From: Clostridium sp. C8-1-8
GTDB taxonomy: Bacteria; Bacillota; Clostridia; Clostridiales; Clostridiaceae
Length of the DNA: 64,000 nucleotides
Reading direction: 5' to 3'
Assembly: GCF_009928445.1 (NCBI RefSeq)
Contig: NZ_JAABNO010000002.1
Coordinates: 1 to 64,000, forward strand
Position 1 is the stretch's first letter, and every line of letters starts with the position of its first letter. Below, one piece after another: positions 56,665 through 64,000 of this stretch. Both the position numbers and the translations under genes were made by a program. The notes under the pieces are model-generated. The model saw nothing but the letters and a program-made list of their open reading frames with translations. It did not search any database and was not told where the DNA came from.

Positions 56665-56724
56665 AGTTAGGACATAAATTGTAAAGATTCTTACTGTAAA
56701 GATATTATTTACAATGTTCTAACT
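56665..56724. promoter_or_regulatory. Inverted repeat in the divergent pyrophosphatase/ATPase gap
   Basis: AGTTAGGACATAAATTGTAA (56665-) is matched by the complement TTTACAATGTTCTAACT (56708-56724) apart from a 2-nt insertion and one change. It lies between two divergent genes and could be an operator for either. Regulator unknown. Confidence 0.45.
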
Positions 56725-56781
56725 TATAGCATGGCTACATATATTATTATAGATGTTACAGAAAAAAGGGGGAACTGAAGT

Positions 56782-59331
56782 GTGATACAGGAAAAGGAAC
56801 TTATAAGAGGACTATCTTCTTCTGAGGCAGAAAGAAGAATTAAAAATTTTGGCTTAAATGAACTAAGTCATAAAAAAAAGGTCTCTCCTGTGATATTATT
56901 TTTATCCCAATTCAATGATTTTATGGTTTGGGTTCTTATAGGAGCGACTATAGTATCAGGATTGATGGGAGAAAAAGCAGATGCTATAACTATTTTAATA
57001 ATAGTTATAATCAATGCTATTATGGGTTTTATACAGGAATTTAGAACAGAAAAATCATTGGAGGCACTAAAATCCTTAGCTGCGCCTACCTGCAAGGCAT
57101 ATAGAGATGGTAACATAAAAGTTATCAACGCTAGATTCCTTACGATAGGAGACATAGTGGTGTTAGAATCCGGTGACAGAGTTCCGGCAGATGGAGAAGT
57201 AGTGGAATGTACTGGATTGATGGTGGACGAGTCCCTTCTTACAGGAGAGTCCGTAGGTGTAAACAAAAGTACAAATAAAAAAGATAATAGTGTATTTATG
57301 GGCACTAACGTGTTAAAGGGAAAGGCATTTATTAAAGTTACCCAAATAGGAATGAACACAGAAATGGGTAAGATAGCTAATTTACTTCAAAACATAGAAG
57401 AGGAGAAGTCTCCTTTAAAGGAAAGACTAGAGTCTTTAGGAAGAGTTTTAGTTATTCTATGTATAGTAATATGTGCTGTTGTTACCGTTATGGGAATAGT
57501 AAGAGGAAATGATTTGACTGAGATGTTCCTGTTAGGTATAAGTCTTGCAGTTGCAGCTATACCTGAAGGATTACCTGCTATAGTTACTGTAGCGCTTGCT
57601 CTAGGGGTATCTAGAATGCTTAAGAGAAATGCACTGGTAAGAAAGCTACCAGCTGTAGAGACCTTGGGATGTACATCTATAATATGCAGTGATAAGACTG
57701 GAACCTTGACTCAGAACAACATGACAGTAAAAGAAGTATATATGAACGGAAAGATATATAACCTCAATGAAGAAAAGCTTCCGCCAAACTCTATGCTAAC
57801 TAGATCCTTTGTGTTTTGTAATGATTGCAATTACAACTTTGAAGAGAAAAATGTGGACAAGGCTCTCCATGGAGATCCAACTGAGACAGCTCTAATAAAG
57901 CTTTATTTTAAAGAGGTTGGAGCCTTAAGAGGATTCTTAGCTGGAGGACACAGGGTATTTGATATTCCTTTTGACTCTACAAGAAAAATGATGAGTGTAA
58001 TAATGAAGGAAAACGGAAGAGAAATATGCTATGTAAAAGGGGCACCTGAAAGACTATTAGATAAATGTAACTATATATATGAAGATGGAAAAGTAAGACC
58101 ATTAACTTTTCAGAAGAAGAAGCAAATTGTGTCCTTTGTAGATTCTATGTCCAATAGGGCTCTTAGATGTATCGCTGCTGCATATAAGGATACTAATATT
58201 CAAAGGGATGATTCACTTGAGACCAATCTTACCTTTTTAGGAATAGCAGGAATAATAGATCCGCCAAGGTTAGAGGTAAAAGATGCAGTGCTAAAATGTA
58301 GATTAGCTGGAATAAAGCCTGTTATGATAACTGGAGATCACCAGAATACGGCTTTTGCTATAGCTAAAGATCTTAACATATGTTCATCACTAGATCAAGT
58401 AATCACTGGTGAAGAACTTGAAAAAATGAGCGATAAGGAGCTTTATAGTAAGGTTAATAAGATAAGGGTATTTGCTAGAGTAAGTCCTAATCATAAACTT
58501 AGAATCGTTAAGGCTTTTAAGAAGAATGGAAATATAGTAGCTATGACAGGTGATGGAGTAAATGATGCACCAGCTATAAAAGAAGCAGATATAGGAATAT
58601 CTATGGGTATATCTGGTACGGATGTTACTAAAGAGGCATCATCCATGATATTAATGGATGACAACTTTGCTACAATAGTAGCAGCAGTAGAAGAGGGAAG
58701 AGTTATATACTCAAATATAAGAAAGTTTATAAGATATCTACTATCCTGTAATCTAGGAGAAGTACTTACCATGTTTTTAGCTTCAATATTCTCACTGCCA
58801 ACTCCACTGGCACCAATTCAAATACTATTTGTAAATCTAGCTACAGATGGACTTCCTGCTATAGCGCTAGGTGTTGATCCAGCAGATAAGGATATTATGA
58901 AGCAAAGGCCTAGGGAGAAGAACGAAAGTGTTTTCTCTAGAGGTTTAACTGAAAAGATAATGGTAAGAGGAACGCTTATTGGTATATGTACTTTATTCTC
59001 CTTTATGGTAGGTATGTATTATAAGTGGAGTCTTGATACAAGCAGAACTTTGGCTTTATGTACTTTGGTTATGTCTCAGTTAATTCATGTTTTTGAATGT
59101 AGATCAGAGAGACACTCTATCTTTGAAATAAAATTCTTAACTAATCCTTACTTGGTGGGAGCAGTTGCTGTTTCTATAACAATGATGGTATCTATAGTTT
59201 ATATGCCATTCTTCCAACTGCTATTTCATACAACACCACTTAGTGGAGGTCAGTGGCTTATAGTTTTATTCTTCTCTGGAGTTATAGCATTTATAAACAG
59301 TGTATACCTATATATAAAAGTGAAAAAATAA
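56782..59331 (+). CDS. P-type calcium-transporting ATPase (P2 type)
   Basis: 849 aa, ten membrane helices in the usual 2+2+6 order. Actuator domain: VDESLLTGES; M4: VAAIPEGLPAIVTVALALGV; phosphorylation site: CSDKTGTLTQNN (Asp of DKTGT); hinge: TGDGVNDAPAIKEADIGISM; M6: FVNLATDGLPAIALGVDPAD. PEGLPA and NxxTDGxPA place it among the PMCA/SERCA-like Ca2+ pumps, which export Ca2+ using ATP. GTG 56782 with SD AAAGGGGG, spacing 8. It is divergent from the pyrophosphatase gene. Confidence 0.92.
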   Translation: MIQEKELIRGLSSSEAERRIKNFGLNELSHKKKVSPVILFLSQFNDFMVWVLIGATIVSGLMGEKADAITILIIVIINAIMGFIQEFRTEKSLEALKSLAAPTCKAYRDGNIKVINARFLTIGDIVVLESGDRVPADGEVVECTGLMVDESLLTGESVGVNKSTNKKDNSVFMGTNVLKGKAFIKVTQIGMNTEMGKIANLLQNIEEEKSPLKERLESLGRVLVILCIVICAVVTVMGIVRGNDLTEMFLLGISLAVAAIPEGLPAIVTVALALGVSRMLKRNALVRKLPAVETLGCTSIICSDKTGTLTQNNMTVKEVYMNGKIYNLNEEKLPPNSMLTRSFVFCNDCNYNFEEKNVDKALHGDPTETALIKLYFKEVGALRGFLAGGHRVFDIPFDSTRKMMSVIMKENGREICYVKGAPERLLDKCNYIYEDGKVRPLTFQKKKQIVSFVDSMSNRALRCIAAAYKDTNIQRDDSLETNLTFLGIAGIIDPPRLEVKDAVLKCRLAGIKPVMITGDHQNTAFAIAKDLNICSSLDQVITGEELEKMSDKELYSKVNKIRVFARVSPNHKLRIVKAFKKNGNIVAMTGDGVNDAPAIKEADIGISMGISGTDVTKEASSMILMDDNFATIVAAVEEGRVIYSNIRKFIRYLLSCNLGEVLTMFLASIFSLPTPLAPIQILFVNLATDGLPAIALGVDPADKDIMKQRPREKNESVFSRGLTEKIMVRGTLIGICTLFSFMVGMYYKWSLDTSRTLALCTLVMSQLIHVFECRSERHSIFEIKFLTNPYLVGAVAVSITMMVSIVYMPFFQLLFHTTPLSGGQWLIVLFFSGVIAFINSVYLYIKVKK

Positions 59332-59405
59332 CTGAGTTTGAGAGTATTATTGAAATTTAATAATTTTGTAGAGTATACTTTTTTATAAGGAGTACGTTGG
59401 TAGAA

Positions 59406-59442
59406 CTCAAAGTATGAGATTACTAACCATTAAATTTCAACA
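59406..59442 (-). repeat. Dispersed repeat family B, second minus-strand copy
   Basis: The complement reads GTTGAAATTTAATGGTTAGT and then AATCTCATACTTTGAG, close to 13029-13066. It lies in the 3' gap between the ATPase and the next gene. Confidence 0.45.
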
Positions 59443-59466
59443 CAGTACCTAAATAGAATAAAAAAT

Positions 59467-59497
59467 AAAAGAATTGCGATATTATCGCAATTCTTTT
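59467..59497. terminator. Bidirectional terminator
   Basis: AAAAGAATTGCGAT-att-ATCGCAATTCTTTT, a perfect 14-bp stem shared by the convergent ATPase and minus-strand gene; the latter's stop lies at its edge. Confidence 0.9.
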
Positions 59498-59918
59498 ATT
59501 TTGTTCTGGTAACTTGTTGCTGCCTAGCTTTTTTTATTTGTGAGTGGTCTACTGGGAACAAATCTTTCTTCGTCGTAAAGTTGACTACATTCATGATAGT
59601 AATTACATCACCAGTTGCTTTTGATTTCTTATCACCTTTACCTTTTAATCCTTGAACTAAAACGTTATGACCTTGATTTACTGCTATAAACTCAGGTTTT
59701 TTAAACCATCTATTTTTCTTATAAGAACACTTAATTACTGCTTTACTTCTTTCTGGTCTGATTATTAGTGTAGCTGCTAATGTATGGAATATCCAAAGAA
59801 TAGTCTTTTCTTCAACCTTAGCTGAGATAACTGTTCCTTGAAATTGAGCCATTCTATCACCATACTTTTTTATGTATGAGTCAGTATAATATTTTGATAG
59901 TTTTTCCTTAAAACCCAT
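59496..59918 (-). CDS. Unknown basic protein
   Basis: 140 aa, basic, mixed alpha/beta pattern, no signal peptide. MGFKEKLSKYYTDSYIKKYG starts the protein; TILWIFHTLAATLIIRPERS and HNVLVQGLKGKGDKKS give a beta-rich middle, possibly an OB-like fold. I do not recognise a family. SD AAAAGGGG on the minus strand, 8 nt before the ATG at 59918. It stands alone between convergent and divergent neighbours. Confidence 0.75.
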   Translation of the reverse strand: MGFKEKLSKYYTDSYIKKYGDRMAQFQGTVISAKVEEKTILWIFHTLAATLIIRPERSKAVIKCSYKKNRWFKKPEFIAVNQGHNVLVQGLKGKGDKKSKATGDVITIMNVVNFTTKKDLFPVDHSQIKKARQQQVTRTK

Positions 59919-60604
59919 GGTTAAAACCCCTTTTCATATATTATAAGTCCATTTTAGCTTTTAATTTAAAACTCTAACTTTAAATTGACATCTTTACCAA
60001 TATAAGTTTCCTTTATGATTATATAAAGTAGTTAAATGGAAAATTAATATTTTAGTTCACAAAAAAATAACTATTTTCACATAATTTTATTCATATATTT
60101 GCAATAGAATAATAATATGAGTTATAAATTGATGAACTAAGAATAAAGATATATATGAGTTGAGTTTAATATAAAAAATTATAAAACACAATAAACAACT
60201 AGTATTATAGCATATAATCAATGCTAATAAAATACTAAAGTGCAAAATCACTAGGTATAGTTTATTATAAGCAAAAACTTAGGTTAATAATCAGAATTTT
60301 TTATTTAGAAGTATATTAGAAATTGCCAATGACCTACTTAGAATTATTTTTTATCTCCAATTTGTAATGTAATAACGTATACATTATGTTAAATTAGATA
60401 TGTATATTGGTGTTAGTAGTAAAAAGTCGATAAAGCTAACTTCTTCAGTACGCCTTTTGCACATATACATTTATGAACAGTAAAAAATAATTCACAGCAT
60501 TGTTACAAAATATTAATTGCTATTAAGGGAAAAAAATTATAATATTATTATAGGATATTAAATAACTCTTAAAATGATAAGCTAAACTAAGATGAGGTAA
60601 ATTT
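59919..60604. other. Long AT-rich intergenic region
   Basis: About 690 bp with no supported gene. TTTTGCACATAT and ATGAACAG (60456-60486) resemble a degenerate, reversed copy of repeat family A. Otherwise I see nothing beyond AT-rich DNA and promoter-like runs too weak to call. Confidence 0.5.
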
Positions 60605-61558
60605 ATGGATAAAATACTAAAAAAACATGTTGATACAATGAAAAATGATTATTTAAAAAGTAAAGATAAATTAAAATATGATGGTGATCTGCTAAATCAC
60701 TTTGTAGCGTTAGTGCTGACAAATTCTAATAAAGAATTTAATTATGATAAGATTAGAACCATAAGAAAATATATTAAAGATAAAACAAGTTGGTTTTCGA
60801 CCTTTAGAGGAAATAATCTATATATTATTTCTATATTGTTATCGTTAAAAAATGACTGGAAAGACAGATTTGAAAGAATATTAATTTGGGAAGATAAATT
60901 AAAAGAAGAAGGATTCATTGAAAGCCCTTATTTATCAGTAGGTATTTGGATATTAACTGATTATTTCGAGGATGAAGAGCTGTATACGGTTTCTTTAAGA
61001 ATGAAACAGGTTTTTGCTTTAATAAAAGATAGGTACTCAAACGTTACTTCTTCAGATGATTATATAATGTGTGCTATTCTAGTGTCGCTAGGACTTGATA
61101 ATAGAAAAAATATTGATATAGCTGATAAATGTTATGATAAGATAACCTCAGAAGATATAATTAGCAATAATGGTGCTCAGACCTTGTCAAACATAATATG
61201 TACTGATCCAGAAAATTATATTAATAATTTAGATAAGGCTATAGAAATATGCGAAATAGTAAGAGGTAGTGTTGGTAGTGTACAACCACAATATGCTGGG
61301 ATAATAGGCATTGCTTCTATTCTAGTACATGATGTTAATAAATTTATGAGAGAAGTGCAAACTGTAGAAACTTACTTAAGTGAGACCCATGAGTATGAAT
61401 TTTTTATGGATAAAAGCTTTAGATTGATGATTTCTATGTTTATGGTTATAATTAGTAAGAAACATTTCGGAGACGGATATTTGAATTCAATTATAGCTCT
61501 TACCATAAATTACTGTTTAGTAAGCCAGCAACAAGCTATGATATATAATGCCAATTAA
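60605..61558 (+). CDS. DUF4003 family protein
   Basis: 317 aa, all helical and soluble. MDKILKKHVDTMKNDYLKSK, WFSTFRGNNLYIISILLSLK, SDDYIMCAILVSLGLDNRKN and SQQQAMIYNAN match the DUF4003 pattern found in Firmicutes; its function is unknown. SD GAGGT lies 6 nt before the ATG. The gene stands alone. Confidence 0.8.
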   Translation: MDKILKKHVDTMKNDYLKSKDKLKYDGDLLNHFVALVLTNSNKEFNYDKIRTIRKYIKDKTSWFSTFRGNNLYIISILLSLKNDWKDRFERILIWEDKLKEEGFIESPYLSVGIWILTDYFEDEELYTVSLRMKQVFALIKDRYSNVTSSDDYIMCAILVSLGLDNRKNIDIADKCYDKITSEDIISNNGAQTLSNIICTDPENYINNLDKAIEICEIVRGSVGSVQPQYAGIIGIASILVHDVNKFMREVQTVETYLSETHEYEFFMDKSFRLMISMFMVIISKKHFGDGYLNSIIALTINYCLVSQQQAMIYNAN

Positions 61559-61723
61559 AGAATTCCTATATAGAAACTTAATTTATACTTGACTTAAAAC
61601 CCTGGCTTTTGAGGATTTGTATGCATGTATCAATCAATAGTTGAGTTAGGAGTTCTAGAAATAAAGATAAGCTTCTTGCCAAAGGTTATTAATTGGTAAG
61701 GAGTTTAAGGAACAGGAGAAAAG

Positions 61724-62104
61724 ATGAAAATTAACTTAAGAACTTATAGGGTGGTTTTTCTAACTATTCTCTTTCTAGAAGTAATATTTATGAGCGGAAT
61801 ATATTTTTATAAAATGCTCAATGTACCAGTTTTATCTGACATATTTCCTACGGATAGTCAAGCTATAATACTTAGTATTTTGTATGGTATAAAGTTTTTT
61901 GTTTTGATATTTGTTGTATTTAAGGTGAAAAGCTTTTATAAGTTTTTTGTGGTGCTAAGTGCAGTGATAGCATTTTCTGTAGTTTTCTATGAGAGATTTA
62001 GCTTAACGGCATTTTTAGTTGAAGGTGTGTTGATTATTATAAGCTTTTTAGGTATAGTATGCTCTTATGAAAACAAAGCTACTGCTAAAAAGAATAAAAA
62101 GTAA
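61724..62104 (+). CDS. Small membrane protein of unknown function
   Basis: 126 aa with four hydrophobic helices: VVFLTILFLEVIFMSGIYFY, a second around LSILYGIKFFVLIFVVFKV, a third FFVVLSAVIAFSVVFY and a fourth LVEGVLIIISFLGIVCSY, ending in a Lys-rich tail. No family recognised. SD AGGAG is 7 nt from the ATG. The 165-bp gap before it shows only a weak inverted TAAGCTTCTTG-type element. Confidence 0.7.
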   Translation: MKINLRTYRVVFLTILFLEVIFMSGIYFYKMLNVPVLSDIFPTDSQAIILSILYGIKFFVLIFVVFKVKSFYKFFVVLSAVIAFSVVFYERFSLTAFLVEGVLIIISFLGIVCSYENKATAKKNKK

Positions 62105-62130
62105 GAATAAAAAAGAAAATTATGGCGCCT

Positions 62131-62176
62131 GTTAGAATTTCTTCACGTAGGGTCCAAAAAGACAGAAGCGCAAAAA
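62131..62176 (+). repeat. 46-bp dispersed repeat, family A, copy 3
   Basis: Same 46-bp length as copies at 896 and 54887 but more diverged (GTTAGAATTTCTTCACGTAG at the left, GAAGCGCAAAAA at the right). It again abuts a terminator hairpin. Confidence 0.65.
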
Positions 62177-62177
62177 T

Positions 62178-62219
62178 CTCACTGAAGTATCTAGAGTACC
62201 CTTGTTCAGTGAGTTTTTT
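62178..62219 (+). terminator. Intrinsic terminator before deoC
   Basis: CTCACTGAA and TTCAGTGAG enclose an 18-nt loop with a small inner stem; T6 follows. Confidence 0.85.
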
Positions 62220-62294
62220 ATGTAGACGAAAACTTCTTAGAAGTTTATAATTAACTAGAATATTAAAGAAACCTTTTTATAATAGGAGGAAGAA

Positions 62295-62969
62295 ATGAAT
62301 AAAGAACAATTAGCAAAAATGATCGATCATACTTTACTTAAACCAGAAGCTACTAAGGCAGGAATAGAAAAGCTTTGCAAAGAAGCATTAGAGTATAAAT
62401 TTGCCTCAGTATGTGTTAATCCTTCCAATGTAGAACTAGCAGCAAAGCTATTAAGGGGAAGCGAAGTAAAGGTTTGTACAGTAATTGGATTCCCTTTAGG
62501 AGCAAACACTAAAGAAGTAAAAGCTTTTGAAACAAGTGATGCAATACTTAAGGGCGCTACTGAAGTTGATATGGTTATAAACATAGGCAAGTTAAAAGAT
62601 AAAGACTACGAATATGTTAAAGAAGATATAAAGGCTGTAGTAGATGCAGCAAAAGGTAAAGCGCTTACAAAGGTAATAATTGAGACTTGTTTATTAACTG
62701 ATGAAGAAAAAGTTATGGCTTGCAAGCTAGCAAAAGAGGCAGGAACTGATTTTGTAAAGACTTCAACTGGTTTTTCAACTGGTGGGGCTACTGCAGAAGA
62801 TATTAAATTAATGAGAGACACTGTAGGACCAGAATTAGGTGTTAAAGCTTCTGGTGCAGTTAGAAGTCAAGAAGATGCTTTAAAGATGATAGAGAACGGA
62901 GCAACTAGAATAGGGGCATCAGCTTCTATAGAGATATGCGAAGGAAAAGTATCAAATTCAAATTATTAA
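62295..62969 (+). CDS. deoC: Deoxyribose-phosphate aldolase
   Basis: 224 aa TIM-barrel class I aldolase that splits 2-deoxyribose 5-phosphate into acetaldehyde and glyceraldehyde 3-phosphate in deoxynucleoside breakdown. Marks: [19 protein letters not shown] at the start, [24 protein letters not shown], the Schiff-base lysine in [16 protein letters not shown], and [21 protein letters not shown], spacing 7. No other deo genes adjoin it in the window. Confidence 0.96.
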   Translation: MNKEQLAKMIDHTLLKPEATKAGIEKLCKEALEYKFASVCVNPSNVELAAKLLRGSEVKVCTVIGFPLGANTKEVKAFETSDAILKGATEVDMVINIGKLKDKDYEYVKEDIKAVVDAAKGKALTKVIIETCLLTDEEKVMACKLAKEAGTDFVKTSTGFSTGGATAEDIKLMRDTVGPELGVKASGAVRSQEDALKMIENGATRIGASASIEICEGKVSNSNY

Positions 62970-63053
62970 GATAGGTCTATTTAAAATACACTGTTGAAAT
63001 TAAGCGTATGTAGAAAACTTATTTATATACAGTGGAATAAGACATATTATACG

Positions 63054-63095
63054 AAAGGAGTACTGAAGAAAATTACTTTAGTGCTCCTTTTTTTA
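63054..63095. terminator. Intrinsic terminator after deoC
   Basis: AAAGGAGTACTGAAG and CTTTAGTGCTCCTTT around an 7-nt loop, then a T run. Between deoC and this stem, near 62989-63003, GTTGAAATTAAGCG resembles the core of repeat family B. Confidence 0.85.
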
Positions 63096-63122
63096 CTATT
63101 AAGCAAAGTGTAAAACTTTTTG

Positions 63123-64000
63123 TTACTTTAAGTTTTCTGGCTTATAAATCCAGGAACCATCTTTTCTAATATATCCCCAAACACCTCTATACACAACCAA
63201 AGCTACTCCATTATGAAAGCTATGTGCCACATTAAATATTGGATTTATAACAAATTCACCTTGGGGATTTATAAAGCCAAAACCTACATTGTAATAGCCA
63301 GCAGCAGATAAACCTTCAGAAAAGTCCTCTGCATAATAAAAATCATCCTTAATTATTTCGTTACCAAACCTATCTATGAAGCCAATTCCTCCATCAGGAT
63401 TTATAGTGACCTTAGCATAGCCGTTTTTAAAGCTTTCAGCATAATAGTATTTTGGAGTAATAACAAACTCGCCAGTTTTATTTATAAATCCCCATTTACC
63501 GTCTACTCTAGCACAGGAAAGTCCTTCTGAGAAGCTGTAGGCAGATTGAAACTTGAAATCAATAACTTCTTCTCCGTCTCTGTTTATAAAACCAGCAGTA
63601 TTATTAAGTGTAGCAACAGCATAGTCTTCTGAAAAGTTTGATATATTGTCGTACTTAGGGGCTATTATATAATCTCCTTGCTTATTAATTATAGCAGCCT
63701 TGTCTCCAAGTTTAACAGAGGCAGTACCATTTCCAAATTGACTTGCATAGGAATATATTGGCTCAATAACAAATTTTCCTTCACTATTTATATAACCTGA
63801 GGTTTTATCTAAAGTTACACAAGCAAGTCCTTCATGAAAGTCATCGTAGAAACTTGCGTCTAGTTTTATTACCATTTCATTGTTTGTATTTATATATCCT
63901 TTAGTATTATCTAAAGTTATAACATGAGCTAAGCCTTCAGAAAACTCGTTTGCAGAGGTATAGACTGGTTCAATAACAAATTTTCCATCATTATCGATAA
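63123..64000 (-). CDS. WG-repeat protein, 5' end beyond the window
   Basis: The minus-strand frame is open from the right edge; the ATG at 63875 is internal, since upstream codons continue the repeat (KFVIEPVYTSANEFSEGLAH). At least 291 residues remain. The protein consists of tandem WG/KWGFI-type repeats of about 45 residues: each has GYI or GFIN, a D/N-x-x-G-x-F/Y-VI-x-P-x-Y strand and an EGLA-type turn. Such repeat proteins have an uncertain, probably binding role. No signal peptide can be judged because the true start is missing. Confidence 0.88.
   Translation of the reverse strand, partial: IDNDGKFVIEPVYTSANEFSEGLAHVITLDNTKGYINTNNEMVIKLDASFYDDFHEGLACVTLDKTSGYINSEGKFVIEPIYSYASQFGNGTASVKLGDKAAIINKQGDYIIAPKYDNISNFSEDYAVATLNNTAGFINRDGEEVIDFKFQSAYSFSEGLSCARVDGKWGFINKTGEFVITPKYYYAESFKNGYAKVTINPDGGIGFIDRFGNEIIKDDFYYAEDFSEGLSAAGYYNVGFGFINPQGEFVINPIFNVAHSFHNGVALVVYRGVWGYIRKDGSWIYKPENLK

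Noticed and set aside
1..64000. tRNA or rRNA genes
   Set aside because: I noticed no tRNA-like cloverleaf with conserved TTCGA arm or rRNA-like sequence while reading; a covariance-model scan would be needed to exclude them fully.

Overview
The window comes from an AT-rich, low-GC Gram-positive, most likely Clostridium or a close relative. Support for this: purine-rich Shine-Dalgarno (SD) sequences in front of nearly every gene, clostridial-type fused FliR-FlhB, FliY instead of FliN, CheC/CheD, FliW/CsrA, and no L- or P-ring genes. About 52 kb (2-54.7 kb) is a nearly complete chemotaxis and flagellar supercluster on the + strand. Ordinary metabolic genes flank it on both sides.

Layout. 0-2 kb: a metal-binding-type DUF1292 protein and a class IV aminotransferase. 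2-13 kb: fapA, cheW, cheD, cheB, cheR, then (after a striking 45-bp tandem hairpin/SD array) cheA, cheC, cheY, cheW, fliM, fliY. 13.3-21 kb: late genes flgM, flgN, flgK, flgL, fliW, csrA, flaG, an unknown gene, fliS, a fliT-like gene and fliD, led by a sigma-D-type promoter. 21-29 kb: three flagellin genes, a second csrA flanked by two GGA-loop RNA hairpins, a four-helix-bundle gene between inverted GAGAGT-type repeats, a small zinc-ribbon gene, a pseudogene with an in-frame stop, an IS30-family element and a small unknown gene. 29.5-54.7 kb: the basal body, export, hook, stator and regulatory genes flgB to flgG, including fliR-flhB, flhA, flhF, flhG, a PilZ protein and sigma-28 (fliA). 55-64 kb: a family II pyrophosphatase, a P-type Ca2+ ATPase, a DUF4003 protein, deoC, a WG-repeat protein running off the edge, and unknown proteins.

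How it works together. FliA should read the TAAA-N15-xxCGATxx promoters found upstream of flgM, the first flagellin, the gene at 27.6 kb and the third flagellin; FlgM would hold FliA back until the hook is complete. FliW, CsrA and flagellin would form the known post-transcriptional partner switch: both main flagellin leaders carry a GGA-loop hairpin, one of them a perfect match to ACANGGANGU. The second CsrA lacks the C-terminal tail and Asn55 associated with FliW control, and its own gene sits between two GGA hairpins, which suggests a further layer of regulation.

Points most worth a second look: the five-unit hairpin/SD array before cheA; the GGA hairpins around csrA2; MotB with Ser in place of the proton-carrying Asp; a hook protein with five tandem insert repeats; an overlooked ATT-start gene before flgF; an SD separated from its start by a hairpin in the DUF1292 gene; and two families of dispersed intergenic repeats, one always abutting a terminator.
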